Part shown: positions 17,023 to 26,489 of the stretch, one piece after another
Layout: each line of letters starts with the position of its first letter
Numbering within the stretch: position 1 is the first letter of the stretch
Assembly (NCBI RefSeq): GCF_001467955.1
Contig: NZ_LNYR01000049.1
Coordinates: forward strand, 1 to 42,660
DNA length: 42,660 nt
From: Legionella quateirensis
GTDB taxonomy: Bacteria; Pseudomonadota; Gammaproteobacteria; Legionellales; Legionellaceae
Direction: 5' to 3'
Translations under genes and position numbers: made by a program
Notes under the pieces: model-generated
The model's input: the letters and a program-made list of their open reading frames with translations, nothing else
Databases searched by the model: none
Told to the model about the DNA's origin: nothing

Positions 17023-18075
17023 ATGAAATCCATCCAATCTAATCCTTTATGGAAGCAAGTAAGGGAAATAAAATCATCAGTGGCTCGTACAAGCATTCCT
17101 CATGAATGTTACAAGCAATCTCAGGTTAAAAATCTATTTTGGTATTTTTTTGATCTCATGCTGTTTTTGGGAGGTCTTTCTCTTATTTTTTTGAATACGA
17201 ATCTGGGGTTCCAGCTGCTCGGTGGTTTCATTGCAGGTGTTGCTACGGCCATGCTGTTTGTTTGGGCTCATGATGCGGCTCATGGTGCACTGTTCAAAAA
17301 CAGCAAAATTGCCGAATTGCTGGGAACGATAGCAATGTTTCCTTCATTAAATGTGTATCGAATGTGGTCCTTCGGTCATAACAAGGTTCATCATGGTTTC
17401 GCCTCTTTTTCTCCAATTGATTGGATATGGCGCCCTCTGACACGAAGAGAGTATCAATCACTTTCCCGAGTTCAGCGCTTGCTCTATCGGATAGAACGCT
17501 GTTTTTTTACCTCTGCTTTTCATTACTTGCGCCGAATATGGTGGGAGCAAATGATGTGTTTTAATCCGGGTAAAGAACATCAGGAACGTCAGTTTTATCG
17601 CAATGGTAAACTAACGGTGCTGCTTTACGGGCTAATGATGTCCGTATTGGCCTATATGTTTGCCGGAGGCATTGTTGGTATTGCTGTAGCAGTAGTTTTG
17701 CCCTTTATCGTTTTTAATTATTTCATCGCAATAATTGTCTATTTGCATCATACACATCCCGAAATCCCTTTCTTTGATTTAAAAGCGGAGTGGTCTCATT
17801 CTGTCGGTGCTTTGTACTGCAGTACGATCATCCATTGCTCAAAATTATCACGAGTATTATTGCATAACATCATGATACACGTCCCTCACCATCTCGATCC
17901 AAGAATTCCTTTTTATAACTTACCTCAAGCTCATCAAGCATTAAAAGTTAAATATGGGGAATACTTTCATGAGTATCAATTTAAATTACGTTACGTGCTC
18001 AGTATTTTTAAAAGTTGCAAGTTATACGATTTTGAGAATAAACATTGGTCAACCTTTAAAGAAGCCAAAACATAA
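17023..18075 (+). CDS. Membrane fatty acid desaturase
   Basis: A di-iron membrane desaturase, which introduces a double bond into acyl chains using O2. The 350-residue protein has the three histidine boxes: HDAAH (83-87), HNKVHH (119-124) and HVPHH (286-290), plus HHTH at 242-245. Hydrophobic helices lie near 40-80 and 195-240. It resembles the DesA/omega-6 group, but exact regiospecificity cannot be read from the sequence. The ATG has AAAGG upstream. An FNR box about 240 bp upstream suggests oxygen-linked control, which would make sense for an O2-consuming enzyme that sets membrane fluidity. Confidence 0.9.
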   Translation: MKSIQSNPLWKQVREIKSSVARTSIPHECYKQSQVKNLFWYFFDLMLFLGGLSLIFLNTNLGFQLLGGFIAGVATAMLFVWAHDAAHGALFKNSKIAELLGTIAMFPSLNVYRMWSFGHNKVHHGFASFSPIDWIWRPLTRREYQSLSRVQRLLYRIERCFFTSAFHYLRRIWWEQMMCFNPGKEHQERQFYRNGKLTVLLYGLMMSVLAYMFAGGIVGIAVAVVLPFIVFNYFIAIIVYLHHTHPEIPFFDLKAEWSHSVGALYCSTIIHCSKLSRVLLHNIMIHVPHHLDPRIPFYNLPQAHQALKVKYGEYFHEYQFKLRYVLSIFKSCKLYDFENKHWSTFKEAKT

Positions 18076-18165
18076 ATTGTTAACGTAAACAATCGTTTGA
18101 AGATCACTCTTCTGGCCTTTTACCAAACAAATAGTGATATTAATTTATTTTATAAGAGTTAATTT

Positions 18166-19470
18166 ATGATCATAAAATCTCCAGAGTTATTATCTCCTGC
18201 CGGCTCGTTAAAACGGATGAGAAGAGCCTTTGCATACGGAGCAGATGCAGTCTATGCCGGTCAACCTCGTTATAGTCTTCGTGCCAGAAATAATGAATTT
18301 TCACATGAAAAATTGGTTATAGGCATTAATGAAGCGCATGCCCAAGGTAAATTATTTTTTGTCGCGAGTAATATTATTGCCCAAAACAATAAAATAAATA
18401 CGTATCTGGAAGATTTGGCACCAGTGATTGAAGCCAGACCAGACGCTCTCATCATGGCAGATCCTGGACTCATTATGATGGTTAGAGAACGATGGCCTGA
18501 CCAACCGGTTCATCTGTCCGTTCAATCTAATGTGATGAATTATGCTGCAGTAAAATTTTGGCAGACTATGGGTCTTGAACGAGTCATTTTATCTCGTGAG
18601 TTGTCATTAAAAGAAATTCAGGCGATACGAGAATATTGCCCGGATATTGAATTGGAAGTATTTGTACATGGTGCTTTGTGTATGGCTCATTCTGGACGCT
18701 GTCTCTTATCTGGTTATTTCAATCACCGAGATCCCAATCAAGGTGCCTGCACTAACGCTTGTCGGTGGAACTATGAAGTTAAAGAAGGTACTGAAGATGA
18801 ATGGGGTAATGCTCATTTAGAAACCAGGACGGCTCTATTTGAACAAGCACCTCAACGTGAGGGTGAACTGAATATTATGGAGGAGGATGAACATGGAACT
18901 TATCTTTTTAACTCCAAGGACTTAAGAGCAATTCAGCATGTTGAAGCGCTTGCCCAAATGGGTATTGATTGTTTAAAAATAGAAGGTCGAACAAAATCAG
19001 ATTTTTATGTAGCCCGTGTGACCCAATTGTATCGAAAGGCCATTGATGATGCGACTGCAGGCAAACCATTTGACAGGAGTCTCATGGATACTCTGGAAGG
19101 ATTATCTCTCAGAGGGTACACAGAAGGTTTTTACCGTCGACATGTCCCTGAGGAATATCAAAGTTATAAAGATCGCAATGAAACGGGTATAAAACAGCAG
19201 GTAGTGGGTGAATTACTTGATTATGACAGCAGTAAACAACTGCTTAAAGTTCTGGTAAAAAATCAATTCTCTGTAGGCGATACTCTTGAAATCATGCTGC
19301 CGACCGGTAATTACCGTACTACACTTGAGGCCATCGACAGTGCTGAAGGACATTCCATACAACGTGCTCCAGGAAGTGGGCATGTAGTGTGCATTCCGGC
19401 AAATATTCAAGACGCGAATCAGTTAGAACATGGCTATTTAATTCGTCATTGGAGCGAGCTTCAATCTTAG
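18166..19470 (+). CDS. trhP: tRNA uridine-34 hydroxylation protein TrhP (U32 peptidase family)
   Basis: TrhP (formerly YegQ) is needed for 5-hydroxyuridine at the wobble position of tRNAs decoding NYN-type codons. It belongs to the U32 'peptidase' family but acts on RNA. The 434-residue protein matches E. coli YegQ closely: PELLSPAGSLKRMRRAF at the N-terminus, YAGQPRYSLRARNNEF, and the U32 signature EVFVHGALCMAHSGRCLLSG with C172 and C179, followed by C195 and C199 in DPNQGACTNACRW, which may hold an Fe-S cluster. The chorismate mutase gene begins 8 bp downstream, which is notable because TrhP-dependent hydroxylation is reported to need prephenate. Confidence 0.94.
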   Translation: MIIKSPELLSPAGSLKRMRRAFAYGADAVYAGQPRYSLRARNNEFSHEKLVIGINEAHAQGKLFFVASNIIAQNNKINTYLEDLAPVIEARPDALIMADPGLIMMVRERWPDQPVHLSVQSNVMNYAAVKFWQTMGLERVILSRELSLKEIQAIREYCPDIELEVFVHGALCMAHSGRCLLSGYFNHRDPNQGACTNACRWNYEVKEGTEDEWGNAHLETRTALFEQAPQREGELNIMEEDEHGTYLFNSKDLRAIQHVEALAQMGIDCLKIEGRTKSDFYVARVTQLYRKAIDDATAGKPFDRSLMDTLEGLSLRGYTEGFYRRHVPEEYQSYKDRNETGIKQQVVGELLDYDSSKQLLKVLVKNQFSVGDTLEIMLPTGNYRTTLEAIDSAEGHSIQRAPGSGHVVCIPANIQDANQLEHGYLIRHWSELQS

Positions 19471-19478
19471 GACTGTCC

Positions 19479-19778
19479 ATGTCAACTATCGAACAATTGA
19501 GAAAACAAATTCAAGAAACCGATTGTGCCATTATCAGGAGTTTAGCACTTCGCCAGGACTTGAGTAAAAAAATTGCTCATTTAAAACAGCAAGAGGGAAA
19601 ATCGATTATTGATATAAATCAAGAAAAAAAGAATTTTGAGCTTTATGAATTTTTAGCTAAATCGTACTCTCTGGATCCAAATTTTATTGCGCGTTTATTT
19701 CGATTAATTATTATGAATTCAAGAACGCTACAACAATACACCATCTGTGAAAGCCATTATTCTGAATTGGATGGTTAG
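19479..19778 (+). CDS. Stand-alone AroQ-type chorismate mutase
   Basis: Converts chorismate to prephenate. The 99-residue all-helical protein aligns to the E. coli mutase domain with a constant offset of 3: R8, R25, K36, E49 and Q85 correspond to R11, R28, K39, E52 and Q88. The one change is Q48 where E. coli has R51. There is no prephenate dehydratase or dehydrogenase domain. The ATG at 19479 is preferred over an in-frame upstream start because AGGA precedes it and it clears the trhP stop by 8 bp. Co-transcription with trhP suggests it supplies prephenate for tRNA hydroxylation. Confidence 0.88.
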   Translation: MSTIEQLRKQIQETDCAIIRSLALRQDLSKKIAHLKQQEGKSIIDINQEKKNFELYEFLAKSYSLDPNFIARLFRLIIMNSRTLQQYTICESHYSELDG

Positions 19779-19779
19779 A

Positions 19780-20382
19780 TTACTCGTCAGTCGTCAATTC
19801 TGGCTTAATTCTCTTTTTAAGTACTAACCAGCCTCGAGGAAGATTGAAGACTGGGTTGTATTGGCTCATGGATTGAAAAAGAGTTTTAATGTTCACCCAA
19901 TACACATCCTCTATGGATGAATCAACATCGCATAACAACACTTTATCCTCTTTAGAATTCCAACCCACTATTGGTGAGTAATGAGGATTACCATGGGGAC
20001 ATGGAGCAACACTGGATAGAAGATCATCCTGTCTGTAATTAACAATAATAACGGAATGGTGTTCTTTGAATGATTTTTTTACATCATTTAAGAATAAGGA
20101 ATAATGCTCCGCATAAGCACGTTGAACAGTTATATCAAGCCTGTTTTCATAAATAAGCTCGGAAATAAAATGCAGCTCATGCAAGGCCATTCCTCTATCT
20201 AAAAATTGATGAACAGGCATAAACTCGGAAAAACGAGTGCTTATCCATTCTGATTCCTGTTTTTTGTCCAGCCCCAAACCAAGTGCTGCAAGAATAATTG
20301 ACGCAGGACCACAGGTCGCCTCATGTTCCTGACGAAAACCCTCTTTATATTGTTGGATCATCTTTTTAAAGATACTGTCCAT
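19780..20382 (-). CDS. Phytochelatin-synthase-like papain-fold cysteine peptidase
   Basis: A 200-residue protein with the phytochelatin synthase/C83 pattern. A catalytic Cys24 sits in EATCGPASI, His134 in NPHYSPIVGW and Asp152 in LLCDVD. The His-Asp spacing of 18 equals that of plant phytochelatin synthase (H162/D180), and the Cys-His spacing is close. Bacterial homologues lacking the C-terminal metal-sensing half usually hydrolyse glutathione or its conjugates rather than polymerise it. No signal peptide is evident. Its stop is 1 bp from the chorismate mutase stop on the opposite strand, so the genes converge with no room for a separate terminator. Confidence 0.8.
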   Translation of the reverse strand: MDSIFKKMIQQYKEGFRQEHEATCGPASIILAALGLGLDKKQESEWISTRFSEFMPVHQFLDRGMALHELHFISELIYENRLDITVQRAYAEHYSLFLNDVKKSFKEHHSVIIVNYRQDDLLSSVAPCPHGNPHYSPIVGWNSKEDKVLLCDVDSSIEDVYWVNIKTLFQSMSQYNPVFNLPRGWLVLKKRIKPELTTDE

Positions 20383-20529
20383 AGAACTTTCTGTGTGCTC
20401 ACCAGGGGGCTGTTAACAATTCACTTGCTCAATCGCCCAGGTACATAGGACTATCCACCCGGGGATTTTCAACAGCACCTATTAAAATGTCATCTTGAAC
20501 GTAATTTTTTAACGTCATCAACTTCTTTT

Positions 20530-20543
20530 TACACTATAGTGTA
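20530..20543. promoter_or_regulatory. 14-bp perfect palindrome upstream of the P-type ATPase gene
   Basis: TACACTATAGTGTA is perfectly self-complementary, lies 62 bp upstream of the ATPase start, and contains TATAGT, which could be a -10 box. Such an overlap is what a repressor operator would look like. I see no well-spaced -35 and cannot name the regulator. Confidence 0.45.
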
Positions 20544-20605
20544 CATACAATAAAAAAGCTTCTTGTCACAGTCCTATTAGGATAATTTCTGGATGAATAT
20601 CCCGG

Positions 20606-23176
20606 ATGAATATTATGAATAGAGATTTATCAACATTAGTCACTCTTAGCTCCGAACAGGTGCTAAACCAAATGGATAGCTCTTTAAATGGACTGACGAG
20701 TCTCGAAGCACAAAAAAGACAGACTGAATCTGGGCTGAATGAATTAGTCCGCAAATCCTATCGTTCGCTTGTTTTTGAAGCCATATCTCATTCAACTAAC
20801 CCATTAATCGCCATATTGTTAATTGCTGCTTTGATTTCAGCATTTACTGGAAATATTGTCAGTTCAACGATTATTGTTACTATGGTTATTATAAGTATTG
20901 GCCTGGATTATTTTCAGAGCCATCGGTCACTGCTTGCCATTAAAAATCTACAAAAGCACATTGCTACGAAGGCAAATGTGTTACGTGACGGTCAATGGCA
21001 AGAAATTCTGTGTCGAGAACTGGTTCCGGGAGATGTGATTCAACTTATCGCTGGTGATGTGGTACCTGCAGATTCGTTATTAATAAAAGCCAAAGATCTG
21101 CATATTCAGCAAGCAGCCCTTACGGGTGAATCACTGCCTGTTGAAAAAGAAGCGGGTGCACAAGCCACCATACTTAAAAACCCATCTGAGGCTAGTAATG
21201 CGGTTTTTTCAGGTTCTTCAGTAGTGAGCGGTACAGCAATAGCTGTTGTAATAAGTACAGGACAGAACACTCAATTTGGTCAAATAGCGGAAGCTCTTTC
21301 AAAAACTGCACCTCATACTGAGTTTGAAAAAGGGATTACTCGATTTGGCCTGTTTATCATGAAGGTAGTGTTTTTTCTGGTGATATTTGTCTTCTCCGTC
21401 AATCTCTATCTTAAACGATCCCTGCTCGAATCATTATTATTTTCTGTAGCATTAGCAGTGGGCCTGACCCCCGAGTTATTGCCAATGATTACTACTGTAA
21501 CCCTTGCGGCTGGCGCTGTTCGTATGGCAAAAAACAATGTTATTGTCAAAAACTTATCCGCAATCCAGAATTTTGGCAGCATTGATATTCTTTGCAGTGA
21601 TAAGACTGGAACCTTAACCAGTGGGGAAATGATATTGGATCAGCACCTGGATCCTTTTGGAAGAACATCAGAATATGTGATGCTGCTGGCCTATTTAAAT
21701 AGTTTGTTTGTCAGTGAAATACCTAGCCCGTTTAATATTGCCATATTAAAAAAAGCAAACATTAACCCTCTCGATGCGGCGATCTTGAAACATGATCACC
21801 CTGATATAGCAAAATACAACAAGATCGATGAAATTCCATTTGATTTTGAGCGACGTCGTTCCAGTGTTGTTATAGAAAAAAATAACGCCCACATGCTCAT
21901 TACCAAAGGTGCTCCAGAGTACATAATAAAAGACTGCACCCATTTTGATAATGAAAGCAAACAACAGGTGTTGGATGATGTGCATCGCAAAATGTTTGAA
22001 TCCACTTTTTTATCATTAAGCGAACAAGGTTACAGAGTACTGGCTATTGCTTACCGAACAATGGCCACACAACCCTCTTATCATGCTCAGGATGAAAAAG
22101 ACATGACTTTAGCTGGATTTGTTGCCTTTTTTGATCCCCCACTACAGGACATTCCTTCTGTAATAAACGAATTGCATCACGAAGGTGTAAGGATAAAAAT
22201 TATTACTGGAGACAATGAATTAGTGACACGTCATGTCTGTAAAGAAGTACATATTAACACTGATACCATAATACTCGGTGATGAATTGGAGCATATCAGT
22301 GACTCTGCGTTAGGATCGATTGCAGAGCAAGTGGATGTTTTTGCCCGTATCACCCCCATGCAAAAACAACGCATCATTGCAGCATTACGCTCTCGCAATC
22401 ATGTTGTAGGTTATATTGGTGATGGAATTAATGATGTTCCTTCCTTGCACATCGCGGATGTAGGTATTTCAGTTGCAGGTGCTGTAGATGTGGCTCGAGA
22501 AGCAGCAGACATCATCTTATTGAAACAGAATTTAGGGGTATTGCTGGATGGAATCATTGAAGGACGTAAATCATTTGGAAACGTGATGAAATATCTGATG
22601 ATGGGTACCAGCTCTAACTTTGGAAATATGTTAAGTATGGCTGTCGCAATTGTCTTTTTACCCTTTTTACCCATGTTACCGTCCCAGATTCTATTAAATA
22701 ATCTTCTTTATGATATTTCTCAAATAACCATTCCAACGGATAATGTGGATCGCAGTTTTACACGTAAACCGAAACACTGGGATATAAGTATTATTCGTAA
22801 ATTTATGTTTTATCTTGGCCCTATCAGTTCAATTTTTGATTTTATCACTTTTTTCATCATGCTTAAGATTTTCGCAGCTTCTGAATCATTATTTCAAACG
22901 GGGTGGTTTGTAGAATCATTGGCAACTCAAACTCTGGTGGTTTTTGTAATTCGCTCCGTTAAAAATCCCTGGCAAAGCAAGCCCAGCATACCCTTGGTAT
23001 CATCAGTACTCCTTTGTGTTGCACTTGGTATCCTTTTGCCATTTACCCCTCTAGCCCCTCTTTTAGGATTTATACCATTGCCAGCGACGTATTTTCTCTT
23101 TCTTATTACTGCTACGGTTACTTATCTGTTTCTGGTAGAACTGATTAAAAGAAAATTAATGTGGAAATGGATATAA
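20606..23176 (+). CDS. mgtA: MgtA-type magnesium-transporting P-type ATPase
   Basis: A P-IIIB type ATPase that imports Mg2+ across the inner membrane. The 856-residue protein is slightly shorter than E. coli MgtA (898), mainly at the N-terminus. Motifs in order: TGES (173-176) of the actuator domain, the membrane motif LTPELLP (288-293), the phosphorylation site D332 in SDKTGTLTSGEM, KGAPEY of the nucleotide domain, and GDGINDVPSL near 605. A cluster of C-terminal helices follows, with LLNNLLYDISQ and NVDRSF typical of this subfamily. Two in-frame ATGs (20606 and 20615) are possible; the second has a better-placed GGA. A palindrome lies upstream; no MgtL-like leader peptide was recognised. 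Confidence 0.93.
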   Translation: MNIMNRDLSTLVTLSSEQVLNQMDSSLNGLTSLEAQKRQTESGLNELVRKSYRSLVFEAISHSTNPLIAILLIAALISAFTGNIVSSTIIVTMVIISIGLDYFQSHRSLLAIKNLQKHIATKANVLRDGQWQEILCRELVPGDVIQLIAGDVVPADSLLIKAKDLHIQQAALTGESLPVEKEAGAQATILKNPSEASNAVFSGSSVVSGTAIAVVISTGQNTQFGQIAEALSKTAPHTEFEKGITRFGLFIMKVVFFLVIFVFSVNLYLKRSLLESLLFSVALAVGLTPELLPMITTVTLAAGAVRMAKNNVIVKNLSAIQNFGSIDILCSDKTGTLTSGEMILDQHLDPFGRTSEYVMLLAYLNSLFVSEIPSPFNIAILKKANINPLDAAILKHDHPDIAKYNKIDEIPFDFERRRSSVVIEKNNAHMLITKGAPEYIIKDCTHFDNESKQQVLDDVHRKMFESTFLSLSEQGYRVLAIAYRTMATQPSYHAQDEKDMTLAGFVAFFDPPLQDIPSVINELHHEGVRIKIITGDNELVTRHVCKEVHINTDTIILGDELEHISDSALGSIAEQVDVFARITPMQKQRIIAALRSRNHVVGYIGDGINDVPSLHIADVGISVAGAVDVAREAADIILLKQNLGVLLDGIIEGRKSFGNVMKYLMMGTSSNFGNMLSMAVAIVFLPFLPMLPSQILLNNLLYDISQITIPTDNVDRSFTRKPKHWDISIIRKFMFYLGPISSIFDFITFFIMLKIFAASESLFQTGWFVESLATQTLVVFVIRSVKNPWQSKPSIPLVSSVLLCVALGILLPFTPLAPLLGFIPLPATYFLFLITATVTYLFLVELIKRKLMWKWI

Positions 23177-23328
23177 AAACCATGAGACTGAATATCAAAT
23201 AATGTTCTCTAAGTAATTGGCAAATAAATCAGTCTTATACAGCGAAATAATTTAATGATCCTCTTTTAATTTTAATTAGAAAGGCGGACTATAATAAATA
23301 CATCATTGAGCAAAATAATGGATTATCT

Positions 23329-23934
23329 ATGAAAAACTCATCAAACATTGGAAACGAAAATAAAACAGTGGATGTAATGGATGCTCTTTATAATCGTCGA
23401 GCTGTTCGCGATTACCTTCCTACTAAAGTAGACTCAGATCTGATTCATACTTTATTGGATGCAGCAATACAAGCTCCTACTGCTCTGCATGAAGAACCCA
23501 GAGCATTTGCCGTGATTCACAAGAAAGAACGATTGGATCGCTTATCCGAGGATTGTAAAAAAGCATTGCTTAATGAAAAACTCAAATACAAAACAGAACA
23601 AACACAACATATTCTTGATGTAATAAAACAACCAGACTATAACGTATTTTATAATGCAAGCACATTAATTGTTATTTACAGCACTTATGCGGGGCCATTT
23701 GTAAAAGCAGAGTGTTGGCTCGCTGCTGAAAATTTAATGCTTGCCGCTTATGCTAAAGGACTGGGTTCATGTGTCATTGGATTTGCCCTCGCTGGTTTAA
23801 ACTTGCCGGAATGGAAGCACGAATTGGAAATCCCGACACACATGAAGGCTCAAGCTGCGATTATTCTTGGATGGCCTGCCGGAGAGACACTAGCTCCGTC
23901 TCATAATCCCCCAAAGATACTTTCGTGGAAATAA
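23329..23934 (+). CDS. Nitroreductase-family flavoprotein
   Basis: A 201-residue FMN-dependent oxidoreductase of the nitroreductase superfamily. The N-terminal RRAVRDY motif (23-29), which binds the FMN phosphate, is followed by LDAAIQAPTALHEEP. The C-terminal half has AENLMLAAYAKGLGSCVIGF and ILGWPAGE, typical of the family. The natural substrate cannot be inferred; members reduce nitro compounds, quinones or other electron acceptors with NAD(P)H. It is transcribed alone, 152 bp after mgtA, and converges with the CoA-transferase gene. Confidence 0.88.
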   Translation: MKNSSNIGNENKTVDVMDALYNRRAVRDYLPTKVDSDLIHTLLDAAIQAPTALHEEPRAFAVIHKKERLDRLSEDCKKALLNEKLKYKTEQTQHILDVIKQPDYNVFYNASTLIVIYSTYAGPFVKAECWLAAENLMLAAYAKGLGSCVIGFALAGLNLPEWKHELEIPTHMKAQAAIILGWPAGETLAPSHNPPKILSWK

Positions 23935-24023
23935 TAAGCAATTTATTGGGATACCTGGTTAGAACTTGCTGAGTGTATTTATTTAAATCTCAATGAGCCT
24001 ATAAATACCCATCATTAAAATAC

Positions 24024-24088
24024 CCGTCATTACGAGCAAAGACCTACGTTTATCTGGATTGCCTCACTGTGTTTGCAACGACGAGCGG
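24024..24088. repeat. Degenerate dispersed palindromic repeat
   Basis: Sequence of the form CGTCATTACGAGCAAAGACC, then CTGGATTGCCTCACTGTG and GCAACGACGAGC. It resembles a worn copy of the CTTTGCGAGC/CTGGATTGCTTCGC element seen intact at 35402 and 42583. It lies between two convergent genes. The rest of the 23935-24217 gap shows nothing else. Confidence 0.4.
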
Positions 24089-24217
24089 CATTTTTAATAT
24101 CATCTTCGAGCGAATAGACTCGGATTTAACTTTAAGAGACAGGTACCCATAGGCGCATACATTGTTGATTTTATCTCTCTTAAAAACGAGTGAATTGAGT
24201 TGTCTGGATAACGTTGG

Positions 24218-25270
24218 CTATTTAAAAATGAACGAAGCAACACGTGCTGTAGGAATATCCTCAATGAGTTCTTCCCGGATGAGCGCTTTCGCGCGATCGT
24301 TTTCAAAAACCTCTTTAAGATCCATAATCTTCCCAGCTGGAACGTGTTCACCGAGCAGGATTTCGAGAAGCCTGGTGCTCTGAAATTTCAGCGTTTGTTC
24401 AGCAATTAGCGAAGCGAGCTTATCTCGGTTCCTTACCCTGTTTTGATTATTTCTGAACTCGTTCTGCTCTGGCAGATCCTTAAGATCCAGGACGGCGCAT
24501 AATCGTTTAAAATGCCGATCAGAACCAATTGCAAAAGTAATAAGTGCACCATCCGCTGTTCGGAATAATTCACCATAAGGAGCTATGTTTGGATGTTTTG
24601 ATCCAATACGTTGCGGTATCTGTCCCGTCATAAGGTAATTCGATGCCTGATTCACAAGACTGCTAATAGCAGCATCGTAAAGAGAAACCGAGACTACCCG
24701 GCCTTTCCCACTTTGTTCCCGTTTATAGAGCGCCAGAAGGATGGCCTCTTTCAGGTGGTGAGCTGCCAACACATCAATTAACGCAATCGGCATTTTAACT
24801 GGACCACTCTCATCGGTACCGTTCATTGACATAAATCCACTTTCAGATTGCAGTACGAGATCATAGGCAACCCGATCGCTATCATCACCGTAGCCGTTTA
24901 TTTTTCCAATGATCAGACGTGGATTAACACTTAGAAGAAACTCATCTTGTACTCGAAGCTTGATAAAATCGTCTTTTTTAAAGTTCATTATTAAAATGTC
25001 AGCTTCTGAAATAAGATTTAGAAAACAGTTGTGATCTTCTTCCTTCATGAGATCTAGGAACTGGTACTCTTTCCCAAAATTAACACTGGCAAAATAGGCT
25101 GATATCTCAGAATTCGGGTCTTCGTCTGGAAGCTTCCATGATCTGGTTACATCTTTATGAATGGGATGTTCGACTTTAATTACGGTAGCGCCCAACTCAG
25201 CAAAAAAAGTAGCTACAGAAGGACCTGCAAGCACTGAACTCAGATCAATTACCTTTAAGCCCTTTAACAT
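24218..25270 (-). CDS. CaiB/BaiF class III CoA-transferase, short form
   Basis: A family III CoA-transferase, moving CoA between carboxylic acids. The N-terminus LKGLKVIDLSSVLAGPSVA, ELGATVIKVEHP and the predicted catalytic Asp137 in AYDLVLQSESGFMS are characteristic. SLYDAAISSLVNQ and GLFRTADG-like IAPYGELFRTADGALI follow. At 350 residues it is shorter than the usual 380-400, and the C-terminus stops after VASFIFK without the common closing Pro/Gly-rich LGEHT segment, so it may be naturally short or C-terminally truncated. The substrate is unknown. No partner gene is adjacent. Confidence 0.85.
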   Translation of the reverse strand: MLKGLKVIDLSSVLAGPSVATFFAELGATVIKVEHPIHKDVTRSWKLPDEDPNSEISAYFASVNFGKEYQFLDLMKEEDHNCFLNLISEADILIMNFKKDDFIKLRVQDEFLLSVNPRLIIGKINGYGDDSDRVAYDLVLQSESGFMSMNGTDESGPVKMPIALIDVLAAHHLKEAILLALYKREQSGKGRVVSVSLYDAAISSLVNQASNYLMTGQIPQRIGSKHPNIAPYGELFRTADGALITFAIGSDRHFKRLCAVLDLKDLPEQNEFRNNQNRVRNRDKLASLIAEQTLKFQSTRLLEILLGEHVPAGKIMDLKEVFENDRAKALIREELIEDIPTARVASFIFK

Positions 25271-25425
25271 AGATTAGATTTCCATCTCTCAATAAACATC
25301 GGTTGTATTACACCTTGCCATGGACATTAGCACAAAATTTCAGTTTGGGAACCGTTGTTATAAACCTTGCGTCCAGCGGCTGTAATTTATTGGCTAAACG
25401 CAACAAATCCGATTTAAAAATATAC

Positions 25426-26463
25426 TTAGGTATTCCCAGTCAATTTCAAGCCTAAATACATTCCATTCAAGTTGAAGTTAGCTGTTGAGTTATTGCCAAC
25501 ATTAGCGAATACAATGCCGTTGCCTGAATAGCTGATGATTGAGTTTAAATAATTCATCCACATATACCCGATATCAAAACTTAGTATATTTTGTTCAAAC
25601 TTCCAATCATATTGTGCCCCCAGCTTGGCTGCCAGTTCTGGAACAATTACCCCGTTGAGTGTTTGATTATAATTACCCGTTACAAAAGGACTTATGGGGT
25701 TATTGGGATAAGGATAATTTTGATAACCGCTATTTCGTTGTTTCGCGGTACCAATTAACATGCTTCCAGCCATTTTAGCGTAAAGCTCTAAGCTATTGAC
25801 GGGCATATATCCCAGATCAATGCCCAGGCGTGGGCCAAAACCATTATAGGAGAGCGTGTCCGTTGTGGTATAGGCAACTACTGATGTTGGGTGCAGCAGT
25901 GAGATGTTATCGAATTGATTTTTAATACGTCCAAACTCCGCTCCCGCATGAAGTCGCACTAACTTATTTCCAGGAAGTTGCAGGTGTTGTCCAAATTCAA
26001 TATCAACTTCATCCCAATTGGTTCTGACTTGAAATTCGCTGGCATAAAATCCATCATTATTGCCAGCAAACGCATATCCTACTGGAAAATTTCCCTTATT
26101 GTGTGAATTCAAATGATACCAATTAACCACTAAATCATTGGCTTTGAATTGGTATGCTCCATTGATTTGAAAACCCCATCCCCATTTAGGTCCAATATTA
26201 ACCATTTGATTGGGCGCACCACTGGTACCAATAAAGACACCATTATTATCATTGCCGGAGTAATTGCTATAAGCAGTGTATCCTAACCCATTACCACCAA
26301 AAGCAGGCTGTAAATAGAGTGCTGCTCCACCAAAGCTCCATGCTTTATTTCCGCAGGGAATTTGTACCTTACCAGACTCACAGATTGGTCCCATAGAGCC
26401 AGAAAATGATATGCTGCAATTCATTATCAATACAGCTACGGCTATTCCTTTCAATTTAAACAT
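25426..26463 (-). CDS. Legionella MOMP-like outer membrane porin (copy 1)
   Basis: A 345-residue outer membrane beta-barrel of the Legionella OMP family. A signal peptide (about 1-22) precedes GSMGPICESGKVQIPCGN, with the closely spaced cysteine pair typical of Legionella porins, which can cross-link the protein. WSFGGAALYLQPAFGGNGLGY is shared almost exactly with the next gene. The C-terminus (FNLNGMYLGLKLTGN) is beta-strand-like but does not end in phenylalanine. Its paralogue lies 26 bp upstream and the two should be co-transcribed. It probably acts as a pore; the specificity is unknown. Confidence 0.88.
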   Translation of the reverse strand: MFKLKGIAVAVLIMNCSISFSGSMGPICESGKVQIPCGNKAWSFGGAALYLQPAFGGNGLGYTAYSNYSGNDNNGVFIGTSGAPNQMVNIGPKWGWGFQINGAYQFKANDLVVNWYHLNSHNKGNFPVGYAFAGNNDGFYASEFQVRTNWDEVDIEFGQHLQLPGNKLVRLHAGAEFGRIKNQFDNISLLHPTSVVAYTTTDTLSYNGFGPRLGIDLGYMPVNSLELYAKMAGSMLIGTAKQRNSGYQNYPYPNNPISPFVTGNYNQTLNGVIVPELAAKLGAQYDWKFEQNILSFDIGYMWMNYLNSIISYSGNGIVFANVGNNSTANFNLNGMYLGLKLTGNT

Positions 26464-26489
26464 AAATCCTCTTTACGTCAGTTTTGACA

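Noticed and set aside
18076..18093. Near-palindrome ATTGTTAACGTAAACAAT after the desaturase gene
   Set aside because: AT-rich, no following T-run and one mismatched internal pair; neither terminator nor operator is supported.
24100..24351. A minus-strand frame overlapping the end of the CoA-transferase gene, considered as its frameshifted C-terminus
   Set aside because: Its translation shows none of the usual closing motifs of the family, so I cannot support a frameshift.
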